From an uncultured Pseudodesulfovibrio sp. (lineage in GTDB: Bacteria > Desulfobacterota > Desulfovibrionia > Desulfovibrionales > Desulfovibrionaceae): a stretch of DNA of 18,443 nt. The notes under the pieces were generated by a model. The model was not told the DNA's origin and ran no database searches. It was given only the letters and a program-made list of their open reading frames with translations. Both the position numbers and the translations under genes were made by a program. The stretch lies in assembly GCA_947259235.1 (NCBI GenBank), contig CAMYLL010000011.1:1-18443 (forward strand). Direction: 5' to 3'. Below, piece by piece: positions 1 to 7,261 of this stretch. The stretch's first letter is position 1. Each line of letters opens with the position of its first letter.

Positions 1-2558
1 CGGCCGAGGCCATTGCGGGCGTGCTCACCTACGCTTCAGTCAAGATGCTGCCCAAGACGCCGGATCTGGCCGTGGTCTGCTCCCCTCTGGATGAAGTGCC
101 GGAAATCATCCATTCGCTCAAGGAGAGCGGCACGCGGGGCGCGGTGCTCATGGGCTCCGGCTTTTCCTCCATGACCCAGGAGGAGCGGCTGGACATCAAA
201 TCCACCATTCTCAAGATCGCCAACCCGCCGGACTTCCGGCTCATCGGGCCCAAGTCCCTGGGCTTCATGGTCCCTTCCATCAATCTCAACGCGTCCCTGG
301 CCCACGCCAACGCCACGCCCGGCAAGGTGGCCTTTCTCTCCCAGTCCGATTCGCTCTTTGCCACGGTGCTCGACTGGGCCCTGGACAAGGGCGTCGGCTT
401 TTCGCACCTCATCGCTCTGGGCAGCCGCATCGACGTCACCTTTGCCGACATCCTCGACTATCTCGGGTCCGACCCGCTGACCCGGTCCATCATGCTCTAT
501 GTGGAGTCCATCAAGGACGCGCGCGAGTTCATGTCCGCTGCCCGGGCCGCCTCGCGCAACAAGCCGGTGCTGGTCATCCGGCCCGGCCAGGCGCTGGATA
601 CGGTGCTGGGCGATCTCAAGCTGCGCGAAACCGGCGACCACAGGCTGGTGGACGCCATATACGACGTGGCCTTCCGGCGCGCGGGCATGCTGCGGGTGGA
701 GAACATCGACGGACTCTTTGACGCGGCCCAGACCCTGGGCACGCCCAAGCACGTCTACGGCAAGAAGCTCGCCATCCTGACCAACGGGACCAGCGCGGGA
801 ATTCTGGCGGCAGACAGGCTGCTGGTGGGCGGCGGCGAGATGGCCGTGCTGGCCGACGAGACCGTGGCCGCCATCGACGCCCTGCTCGGCGAGGAGAACT
901 GGTCGAGGGGCAACCCGGTGGGCATTCCCTTCAACGCCGACGGCAAGGCGTATACAGAGGTGGTCAAGCTGCTGCTCAAGGACAAGGGGTCCAACGGCAT
1001 CCTGATCATGCACGTGCCCTGGACCGCCCAGCCCGACCTGGAGGTGGCCAAGGACCTGTGCGACGCCCTCAAGCGGGTGAAGCGCATGGTGCTCACGGCC
1101 TGGCTCGGCTCCGGCGCGGCGGAGCAGTCGCGGGAGATTTTCAGCAAGGCGGGCATCCCCACCTATGACACGCCCACCCACGCCGTGCGCGCCTTTCTCT
1201 ACATGGCCGAGTATCAGCAGAACCAGGAGATGCTCATCGAAACGCCGGATTCGCTGCCCACGGACTTCTTTCCGGACACCACGCGGGCCAGGGAGATCGT
1301 GCGGAAGGCGCTGGAGAGCGGACGTACGAGCCTGACCGAGCCAGAGGCCAAGGACACCCTGGCCGCCTACGGCATCCCGGTGGTGGAGACGCGCATCGCC
1401 CTGTCGGCCAAGGCGGCGGTCATTGCGGCGGACGAGCTGGGCTATCCCGTGGCCCTCAAGCTGCGCAGCCCGCAGATCCCCCAGCCCTTCGACATGGGCG
1501 GAGTGCTGCTGGACCTGGAGACCCCGGAGCGCGTGTGGGAGGGCGCGGCGTCCATCCTGGCCCGCACCACCCGCGAGCGGCCCGATGCCTACATCGAGGG
1601 ATTCACGGTCCAGAAGATGGGCCGCAGGCCCGGCGCCCACGAGCTGGCCATCTCCGCCGAGGTGGACCCGGTCTTTGGTCCGGTGCTCTATTTCGGCCAT
1701 GGCGGCATGGCCCGGGAGATGATCCAGGACACCGCCCTGACCCTGCCTCCCTTGTCCATGAGCCTGGCCCGCGAGCTCATCGGCCGCACGCGCATCGCCA
1801 CATTGCTCAAGGGAACGCCGTCGCACCCCCCGGCGGACATCGACGACATATCCCTGACGCTGATCCAGCTTTCCCAGCTCATCGTGGACGTGCCCCAGAT
1901 AGCGTCCATCGACATCAACCCCCTGTATGCGGACAGCGAGGGTGTCCTCGCCCTGGGCGGCAAGATCGCCATAGCGCCCTTCGAGGGCGAGGGGGAGCGG
2001 CGGTTGGCCATCCGGCCCTATCCGCGGGAGCTGGAGGAATGCGTGGTCATCAAGTCCGGCCGCCACGTCACCATCCGGCCCATCCGGCCCGAAGACGAGC
2101 AGACCCACAAGGCGTTCCTGGCCAACCTGACCGACGAGGACCTGCGCCTGCGTTTCTTCGGCGTGGTCCAGCGCGAGTTCGACCACAAGGACATCGCGCG
2201 CTTCACCCAGATCGACTACGACCGCGAGATGGCCTTCATCGCCACGGCCCAGGACGAGGACGGCGAGCCCGAGACCCTGGGCGTCATGCGCACCAACACC
2301 CGGCCCGACAATAGCGAGGCGGAGTTCGCCATCGTGGTTCGCTCGGACCAGAAGGGCGAGGGGCTGGGCAGCATGCTCTTCCACAAGGGCATCCGCTATA
2401 CCAAGGACCGGGGAACCAAGCTGCTCACGGGCCAGACCATGGTGGAGAACAAGGCCATGCAGGGGCTGTCGAAAAAGTTCGGATTCGTCATCACCCCCGA
2501 TCCCCATGACGAGGACCTGGTGGACATGGTGCTCGACATGGATACGGTGGAGCCATAG
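1..2558 (+). CDS. Pat-like protein lysine acetyltransferase (NDP-forming acyl-CoA synthetase/GNAT fusion), 5'-truncated
   Basis: The reading frame is open to the left edge and the residues before the GTG at 21 still align with a CoA-binding domain, so the true start lies outside; roughly 50 residues are probably missing. Domain order, numbered from the GTG at 21: remainder of the CoA-binding fold (to about 90), two succinyl-CoA-ligase-like flavodoxin domains (about 100-400), ATP-grasp (about 430-660, with GPVLYFGHGG and DINPL) and a C-terminal GNAT domain (about 680-830) whose acetyl-CoA loop reads QKGEGLG. The SHTG phosphohistidine motif of ADP-forming acetyl-CoA synthetases aligns with RETG here (Glu codon 627-629), so ligase activity is doubtful. 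This matches Pat/PatZ enzymes, which use acetyl-CoA to acetylate lysines of proteins such as acetyl-CoA synthetase. It is the first of three closely spaced plus-strand genes. Substrate specificity is inferred. Confidence 0.88.
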   Translation, partial: AEAIAGVLTYASVKMLPKTPDLAVVCSPLDEVPEIIHSLKESGTRGAVLMGSGFSSMTQEERLDIKSTILKIANPPDFRLIGPKSLGFMVPSINLNASLAHANATPGKVAFLSQSDSLFATVLDWALDKGVGFSHLIALGSRIDVTFADILDYLGSDPLTRSIMLYVESIKDAREFMSAARAASRNKPVLVIRPGQALDTVLGDLKLRETGDHRLVDAIYDVAFRRAGMLRVENIDGLFDAAQTLGTPKHVYGKKLAILTNGTSAGILAADRLLVGGGEMAVLADETVAAIDALLGEENWSRGNPVGIPFNADGKAYTEVVKLLLKDKGSNGILIMHVPWTAQPDLEVAKDLCDALKRVKRMVLTAWLGSGAAEQSREIFSKAGIPTYDTPTHAVRAFLYMAEYQQNQEMLIETPDSLPTDFFPDTTRAREIVRKALESGRTSLTEPEAKDTLAAYGIPVVETRIALSAKAAVIAADELGYPVALKLRSPQIPQPFDMGGVLLDLETPERVWEGAASILARTTRERPDAYIEGFTVQKMGRRPGAHELAISAEVDPVFGPVLYFGHGGMAREMIQDTALTLPPLSMSLARELIGRTRIATLLKGTPSHPPADIDDISLTLIQLSQLIVDVPQIASIDINPLYADSEGVLALGGKIAIAPFEGEGERRLAIRPYPRELEECVVIKSGRHVTIRPIRPEDEQTHKAFLANLTDEDLRLRFFGVVQREFDHKDIARFTQIDYDREMAFIATAQDEDGEPETLGVMRTNTRPDNSEAEFAIVVRSDQKGEGLGSMLFHKGIRYTKDRGTKLLTGQTMVENKAMQGLSKKFGFVITPDPHDEDLVDMVLDMDTVEP

Positions 2559-2560
2559 CC

Positions 2561-3682
2561 GTGGAGTCGCCCTTTGCCCATCTTCCGGCCATAGTCCATC
2601 ACACGGGGTTCGAATCGAGCGGCGGGGCCACCCGCGTGGCCCGGCTGATCATGGACGGGCTGACCGGGCATGGCGTGGCCACCCGGCTGACCTGCGAGCT
2701 GGCGGAGGCGGGCGAGGCTGAGCTGGTGGCCCCGGAAGCCTTTGGCGCGGGGCTGGCCCCGGGCGAGCTGGCCCACCTGCACTGCTCGGGCGACTGGCCC
2801 GGCCTGCTGGGGTCCATCGACGAAGGCCGCAAAACCGTCATTACCCTGCACGACTGCGAGCTGTTCACCGGCGGCTGTCCGTATCCCCTGGAGTGCGAAC
2901 ACCTTGAGGACGGCTGTGCCGATCCGTGTCCGCGGGCATTTCCCGATTCCATCGAGACGCGCAAGCTCAAGCACCGGCTCCTCACCCGTCTGGACCCGCT
3001 GTTGGCCGCGCCGTCGCGCTGGCTGGCCCGGCTGGCAAAGAAGCATCTGCACCGGCCCGTGGCCATCATCCCCAACGGCATCCCCTGGCCCGAGCGGCCC
3101 CGGATCAAGCAGGAGGCGCGCAGGCAACTGGGCATCCTCCCGGCGGCCCGGGTGGCTGTTTTCGCGGCCCACGGCGGCACGGCCGCGGCCTATAAGTCCG
3201 GCGGGGACTGGCGTTCCATATGGCAGGGGGTCAAGGCGCGGGTCCCGGAGGCGCTGGGATTCGCTGTGGGCGGGGACACGGCCGGGCGCGAGGGCGACCT
3301 CGTCATCTGGCCCTATGTGGAGCGCGAGCGTCTGGCCCTGCTCCTGGCCTCGGCGGACGTGCTCCTCTATCCGACCCGGGCGGACAATCATTCGCTGATC
3401 ATTCTCGAAGCCATGGCCCAGGGGCTGGCCGTGGTGGCCTACGACGTGGGCGGCGTGCCCGAGCAGGTGGCGCACGGCGAAACCGGCGTCCTGGTGACGC
3501 CGTGCCGTTCCGGCGATTTCGTGGACGCCGCTAGCGCGCTGCTGGCCGATCCGGGCCGCTGCCGCGACATGGGCAGGGAGGCGTTCTCTTCGGGACAGCG
3601 ACGGTTCGACGTGGGGCGCATGGTGGCCGATTACGTGAAGCTTTATGAACAGCAGGCCGGGATCGGACGGGCCGGAGAGTAG
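2561..3682 (+). CDS. GT4-family glycosyltransferase
   Basis: This is a 373-residue GT-B fold glycosyltransferase. The N-terminal glycine-rich acceptor-side loop is GFESSGGATRVARL (16-29). The C-terminal nucleotide-sugar half carries the motif DNHSLIILEAMAQG followed by GGVPE (275-301). The first Glu of the usual E-x7-E pair is Asp275, as is common in WcaC-like members, with Glu283 second. A cysteine cluster follows the HDCELFTGG motif (Cys99, 106, 112, 119, 123); similar clusters occur in this subfamily, and a structural metal site is possible but unproven. The start is GTG, with GGAG at 2549-2552 eight bases upstream inside the end of the preceding gene; the gap to that gene is 2 nt, implying translational coupling. 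Donor and acceptor sugars cannot be read from the sequence. No other polysaccharide genes lie nearby, so its pathway is unknown. Confidence 0.85.
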   Translation: MESPFAHLPAIVHHTGFESSGGATRVARLIMDGLTGHGVATRLTCELAEAGEAELVAPEAFGAGLAPGELAHLHCSGDWPGLLGSIDEGRKTVITLHDCELFTGGCPYPLECEHLEDGCADPCPRAFPDSIETRKLKHRLLTRLDPLLAAPSRWLARLAKKHLHRPVAIIPNGIPWPERPRIKQEARRQLGILPAARVAVFAAHGGTAAAYKSGGDWRSIWQGVKARVPEALGFAVGGDTAGREGDLVIWPYVERERLALLLASADVLLYPTRADNHSLIILEAMAQGLAVVAYDVGGVPEQVAHGETGVLVTPCRSGDFVDAASALLADPGRCRDMGREAFSSGQRRFDVGRMVADYVKLYEQQAGIGRAGE

Positions 3683-3684
3683 CC

Positions 3685-4305
3685 ATGCGCGCGGCAACCC
3701 TGCTTTTTCTCGTCTATCTTCCGTATTATCTTAACGATTTCGCCAACATATTCATTTCAGACTACACGACATGGGTGGTGCTGGACTACGCCGTGCGGCT
3801 GGCGATTCTCGGCTGTCTGCTGTTCATGCTCCGGCGCGGGGCCGTGACCCGGGACCAGCTCGGCCTGGGCGTGCCGCCGCTCACGGACATGATCCTGTGG
3901 ACCGTGGGCACGGGCGCGGCAGCCATGGCCTATCTCGGGTTGTCGGAGCTCGTGCTTGCGCCGTGGTTTCCGTCCGGGTCGTTGGGCGGCGTGCCCCTTG
4001 ACGCCGGGTCGCTGCTGTTCGCCTTCGACGCCACGGCCGGGCTGGCGCTGGTGGCCCTGAGCGAGGAGGTGGTCTGCCGCGGGCTGACCCTGTCCGTCCT
4101 GCGCGGGCGGCTGTCCACTCCGTGGTTGTACCTTGTCTCGGCCCTGCTTTTTTCCCTCATGCACTGGTCGCTTTCCGCGCATACCCTGGTGGACGCCTTT
4201 GTCTACGGGCTGATCCTCGTGCCCGCAGTGCTTGCCACCGGGTCCATCTGGCCCGGAGTCGTGGTCCACTTCCTGGTGAATTTCGTCCTCTACCATATGG
4301 GATAG
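3685..4305 (+). CDS. CPBP-family intramembrane glutamic protease
   Basis: This 206-residue protein is strongly hydrophobic, with about five or six predicted membrane segments. It shows the full CPBP (Abi/CAAX-protease-like) signature. Motif 1 is SEEVVCRG, with Glu127, Glu128 and Arg132. Motif 2 is FSLMH, with His160. Motif 3 is HFLVN, with His195 and Asn199. Members of this family are membrane-embedded endopeptidases related to Rce1; bacterial roles range from prenyl-protein-like processing to bacteriocin immunity, and the substrate here is unknown. The ATG lies 2 nt after the glycosyltransferase stop, so it is probably translated from the same message. It is the last gene of the plus-strand group and converges with the methyltransferase gene that ends at 4386. 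All catalytic residues are present, so the enzyme is probably active. Confidence 0.86.
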   Translation: MRAATLLFLVYLPYYLNDFANIFISDYTTWVVLDYAVRLAILGCLLFMLRRGAVTRDQLGLGVPPLTDMILWTVGTGAAAMAYLGLSELVLAPWFPSGSLGGVPLDAGSLLFAFDATAGLALVALSEEVVCRGLTLSVLRGRLSTPWLYLVSALLFSLMHWSLSAHTLVDAFVYGLILVPAVLATGSIWPGVVVHFLVNFVLYHMG

Positions 4306-4328
4306 CCCCCCCGGTTTGTCGAGGGGGC
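4305..4328. terminator. possible weak hairpin terminator between convergent genes
   Basis: GCCCCC (4305-4310) can pair with GGGGGC (4323-4328) around a 12-nt loop, immediately at the stop codon of the protease gene. No T-tract follows on either strand, so efficient intrinsic termination is uncertain. The remaining 57 nt before the convergent gene show nothing else convincing. Confidence 0.3.
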
Positions 4329-4385
4329 GTCAGGCTCCGTAGTCACGCAGGCGTCGCCTCCCGCGCTGGTCGGCAGGGGCGGTGA

Positions 4386-5660
4386 TCAGCCGAGGCTGAT
4401 GAGGGCTCCGTAGAAGAATTCGTTGAGCGGTGAATCTGGCGGGGTGGACCAGGATTTCTCAAGGGTCGCGCCTGGGTGGGTGGCGAGGAAGGCCGTGACG
4501 AGCCCCTCGTTCTCATCCGGGTTGAGAGTGCAGGTGATGACGGCGATCTTTCCCTTCTGTTTTACCTGGATCGCGGCGTTATCGAGGATCTCGGCCTGGA
4601 GCTTGATCAGCTCGTCGAGGTCGCGCGGCGTGCGTTTCCATTTTGTGTCCGGTCTGCGGGACAGGACGCCGAGGCCGGAGCAAGGCAGGTCGAGGAGCAC
4701 CGTGCCGGGTCTGCGCGGGGGCTTGGCTGTGGCCGCGTTGGCCTCGAAGGTCTGCACGTCGGGCAGCTCGCGGTTGAGCGCCGCCAGCCGTCCACGGTGG
4801 ATGTCCGAGGCAAAGGTGGCGATGTCTTTTTCGCGCAGGATGCGGGTCTTGCCGCCGCGTCCGGCGCAGGCGTCCCAGACCGGTTCCGGCCAGGACGTCG
4901 GGGCGAGCTGTTCGATGATCTGGCGCGCGGCAAAGGACTGGCGGGCCAGGGGCGGTTCCGGCTCCTCCTCGAAGGACGTCCCGGGCGGCAGGGCAAAGCT
5001 CATGCCTTCGATGTCCAGCACCTCGGGCAGGGCGGCCAGCTCGGTGAAGATATCCTCCGCTTCCGGGTGGCCGAAGAGGTTGATGCCCAGCGCCGGGGGC
5101 TTGAGCTGTGCTTCGAGATAGGCCAGGGCGTCCACTTCGCCGTAGGCGCGCCGCCACATGTCCGTGATCCACTGGGGGCAGGAAAACCAGCGGGTGAGGA
5201 ATTCGGGGCCGGAGGCGTCCTTGCCGTAGTAGTCCGGGTCGTGGGCTGTCTCGCCCAGCTCGGAGACACGGCGCAGGACCGCGTTGAACAGGCCTGAGAG
5301 TCTGGCCCCGGGCTTGCTCTTGGAAAACTCCACGGCCCAGTCCACGCTGGCATAGGCCGGAATCTTGTCGAGGAAGATCATCTCGTAGGCGGCCACGCCC
5401 ATGGCAAGGCGCATCTTTGGCGGCAGCTTGCCGGGGTCCTTGAGAAAACGCGAAAGAACGTATTCGAGCCGTCCCTTGTGGCGCAGGTAGCCGTAGGCGA
5501 TTTCCGTGGCCAGCCCCGCGTCGCGCGGGTCCACCTTTGTGGCGGAGAGGGCAGCGTCGAGGGTGGCCTGGATGTCCAGGCGGGACTCAAGGCACCGATA
5601 GAGCGCCTCCAGGGCGATGCGTCGGGCGGGGGGGAGTGGTTTGGATGAGTATTCCGTCAT
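4386..5660 (-). CDS. rsmB: RsmB/NOP2-family 16S rRNA (cytosine-C5) methyltransferase
   Basis: This is a SAM-dependent RNA m5C methyltransferase of about 424 residues; the family member RsmB methylates C967 of 16S rRNA. An N-terminal NusB-like helical domain (about residues 10-140, starting near PARRIALEALYRC) precedes a class I methyltransferase domain. Motif I is VWDACAGRGGKT (261-272). Motif IV is DLPCSGLGVLSRRPD with Cys327. Motif VI is ITCTLNPDENE with the nucleophilic Cys377. Both family cysteines are therefore intact. The start is uncertain: the ATG at 5660 gives the best fit to the NusB domain, but ATGs at 5672 and 5678 and a TTG at 5696 are also in frame and none has a strong ribosome-binding site. 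It lies about 105 nt downstream of the PilZ gene on the same strand and may be co-transcribed with it. Confidence 0.9.
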   Translation of the reverse strand: MTEYSSKPLPPARRIALEALYRCLESRLDIQATLDAALSATKVDPRDAGLATEIAYGYLRHKGRLEYVLSRFLKDPGKLPPKMRLAMGVAAYEMIFLDKIPAYASVDWAVEFSKSKPGARLSGLFNAVLRRVSELGETAHDPDYYGKDASGPEFLTRWFSCPQWITDMWRRAYGEVDALAYLEAQLKPPALGINLFGHPEAEDIFTELAALPEVLDIEGMSFALPPGTSFEEEPEPPLARQSFAARQIIEQLAPTSWPEPVWDACAGRGGKTRILREKDIATFASDIHRGRLAALNRELPDVQTFEANAATAKPPRRPGTVLLDLPCSGLGVLSRRPDTKWKRTPRDLDELIKLQAEILDNAAIQVKQKGKIAVITCTLNPDENEGLVTAFLATHPGATLEKSWSTPPDSPLNEFFYGALISLG

Positions 5661-5765
5661 GCCCAAAGTCATACGCATTGTCGGCTGCGCACGCAAGAAA
5701 CGATACGCGGTTCCCTCGCAGAGAAGAGGGTACAGCTCTCTGGAGATTGAAACAGTCAGCGCCTG

Positions 5766-6122
5766 CTAGAATTTCTCGAAAACGTCCAGCAGCTCATCGT
5801 CGATGGTGTCCGGCTCGGGGGCGTTGAGCTGCACCAGGCGGTGCAGGAAGGTGAAGCTCAGCTCGTCCATCTCGGTGAAGGCCATGGCCGCGTCGTCTCC
5901 CTTGGTCCACTTGATGACGCCGTCCACCACGATGCGCACGCCTGGAGACAGGGGCAGGTGCAGCTCGCACCGTGATCCCTTGTCGCAGTCGCCGCAGCCG
6001 GTGATGAGCGCGCCCTTGAGGCTGATGTTGCGGGTCGTGACCGGTATGACCACGTCGCCTAGTGTCACATAGGCCTCAAAACCGGCATCCACCCGCGTGT
6101 TGCGCCGCTTGTCTGATGACAT
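5766..6122 (-). CDS. PilZ-domain protein, likely c-di-GMP binding
   Basis: This 118-residue protein consists almost entirely of one PilZ domain. The two c-di-GMP-binding motifs are visible: the arginine motif RRNTR (6-10) and NISLKG (32-37), fitting [D/N]xSxxG. The remainder is a beta-barrel pattern followed by an acidic C-terminal helix. Such proteins act as cytosolic c-di-GMP receptors or adaptors controlling motility, secretion or enzyme activity; the target is unknown. Unusual cysteines (43, 46 and 52) form a C-x2-C-x5-C pattern right after the NISLKG strand. The ATG is well supported by AAAGGAGG (6131-6138) at 8-nt spacing and by an upstream promoter at 6145-6173. It precedes the rRNA methyltransferase gene on the same strand. 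Confidence 0.85.
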   Translation of the reverse strand: MSSDKRRNTRVDAGFEAYVTLGDVVIPVTTRNISLKGALITGCGDCDKGSRCELHLPLSPGVRIVVDGVIKWTKGDDAAMAFTEMDELSFTFLHRLVQLNAPEPDTIDDELLDVFEKF

Positions 6123-6144
6123 GGCTCAATCCTCCTTTGGCTTC

Positions 6145-6173
6145 AGCATAGCAGAGAAGTGCGGCGGGCTCAA
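6145..6173 (-). promoter_or_regulatory. sigma-70-type promoter of the PilZ gene
   Basis: Read on the minus strand: -35 TTGAGC (6173-6168), a 17-nt spacer, and -10 TATGCT (6150-6145), with TGC just before the -10 forming an extended -10. The predicted transcript starts near 6138-6140, just ahead of or at the edge of the Shine-Dalgarno sequence at 6131-6138. The site sits between the glpX terminator and the PilZ start codon, where a promoter is required. Confidence 0.65.
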
Positions 6174-6206
6174 AGGGAACCGGTAGTCCCACTGGTCGCG
6201 GGTGCT

Positions 6207-6241
6207 AAAAAAAGGGCCGGAACCCGCAAAGGTTCCGGCCC
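6207..6241 (-). terminator. Rho-independent terminator of the glpX-distal operon
   Basis: On the minus strand, a perfect 11-bp stem GGGCCGGAACC / GGTTCCGGCCC (6241-6231 with 6224-6214) encloses a 6-nt loop and is followed directly by seven T residues (6213-6207). It begins 22 nt after the glpX stop and ends the long minus-strand operon. This is the clearest intrinsic terminator in the window. Confidence 0.95.
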
Positions 6242-6263
6242 TGACAATTCGTTGCCGTACGGT

Positions 6264-7253
6264 CTAGTCGTAGTCCACGGCGCTGAAGCGCATCAGGGAG
6301 TCCCAGTTGTGGATGGCTTCGACGTAGCGGATGGTGCCGGTCTTGCCGCGCATGACCAGGGAGGAGGTCTCCGCGCCGTGGCCGTGGTAGGCCACGCCCT
6401 TGAGGAACGTGCCGCCGGAGATACCGGTGGCCGCGAAGAAGAGATCCTCGCTCTTGACCAGCTCGGTGACGGTGAGCACGCGGCGCACGTCCATGCCGTA
6501 TTCGGACAGGGCGTTCTTCTCGTCCTGCTTCTGCGGGTCGAGCTTGGCGAACATCTCGCCGCCCATGATGCGGATGGCGATGGCCGAGAGCACACCCTCG
6601 GGGGTTCCGCCCGTGCCCATCATGACGTCCACTTCGCAGCGGGGGTCGATGGCCATGAGGGAGCCGGTGATGTCGCCGTCGGTGTGCAGCTGGATGCGCG
6701 CCCCGGCTTCGCGGATTTCGCTGATGAGTTTCTTGTGGCGCGGCTTGTCCAGGACAAAGACCACGAGGTCGTCCACGTCCTTGTTCAGGGCGTGGGCGAT
6801 GAGCTTGAGATTGTGGCCCGTGGGGGCTTCGATGTCCACCACGTCCTTGGCCTGGGAGGGGACCACGAGCTTTTGCATGTAGTAGCTCGGGCCCGGATCG
6901 AACATGGCCCCGGCAGGCGCCACGCCGACAACGGAGATGGCGTTGGGCCGTCCGTTGGCCAGGAGGTTGGTCCCTTCGAGGGGGTCAACGGCGATGTCCA
7001 CCTTGGGGCCTTTGCCAAGGCCCAGGGTCTCGCCGTTGTACAGCATGGGAGCGTCGTCCTTCTCGCCTTCGCCGATCATGACCCGGCCGTCGATGTCCAG
7101 GGTGTTGAAGCACAGGCGCATGGCGTCCACGGCCGCCTGGTCCGCGGATATCTTGTCGCCTTTGCCGAGCCAGCGGGCGCAGGCGAGGGCAGCGGCTTCG
7201 GTCACGCGGACGAGGTCGAGTGCGAGGTTTTTCTGGGGTGCTTCCATCATCAT
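6264..7253 (-). CDS. glpX: class II fructose-1,6-bisphosphatase (GlpX type)
   Basis: This 329-residue enzyme hydrolyses fructose-1,6-bisphosphate to fructose-6-phosphate in gluconeogenesis and, with the neighbouring tkt and rpiB, feeds carbon into the non-oxidative pentose phosphate pathway. Metal and phosphate motifs of the lithium-sensitive phosphatase fold are present: GEGEKDDAPM (61-70) and DPLEGTN (90-96), followed by a GTGGTPEGV segment typical of GlpX. Length matches the family. Three consecutive ATG codons mark the start (7253, 7250 or 7247). AGGAG at 7263-7259 overlaps the tkt stop codon and favours the first or second. The 8-nt gap to tkt indicates coupled translation. It is the last gene of the rpoH operon, followed by a strong terminator. 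Confidence 0.95.
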   Translation of the reverse strand: MMMEAPQKNLALDLVRVTEAAALACARWLGKGDKISADQAAVDAMRLCFNTLDIDGRVMIGEGEKDDAPMLYNGETLGLGKGPKVDIAVDPLEGTNLLANGRPNAISVVGVAPAGAMFDPGPSYYMQKLVVPSQAKDVVDIEAPTGHNLKLIAHALNKDVDDLVVFVLDKPRHKKLISEIREAGARIQLHTDGDITGSLMAIDPRCEVDVMMGTGGTPEGVLSAIAIRIMGGEMFAKLDPQKQDEKNALSEYGMDVRRVLTVTELVKSEDLFFAATGISGGTFLKGVAYHGHGAETSSLVMRGKTGTIRYVEAIHNWDSLMRFSAVDYD

Positions 7254-7261
7254 AGTGACTC

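Noticed and set aside
36..2507. An 823-codon open frame antisense to the Pat-like gene
   Set aside because: It is the mirror of a high-GC coding region, with low-complexity Gly/His/Leu-rich translation and no recognisable domain; the sense frame shows full domain structure.
4334..4413. The 10-mer GGCTCCGTAG occurs twice around the end of rsmB
   Set aside because: One copy is in the rsmB coding end and the other in the convergent gap; there is no longer similarity, so chance or a trivial duplication is sufficient.
5713..5730. Terminator between the PilZ gene and rsmB (CCCTC/GAGGG hairpin)
   Set aside because: The stem is only 5 bp and no T-run follows on the minus strand, so read-through is more likely.
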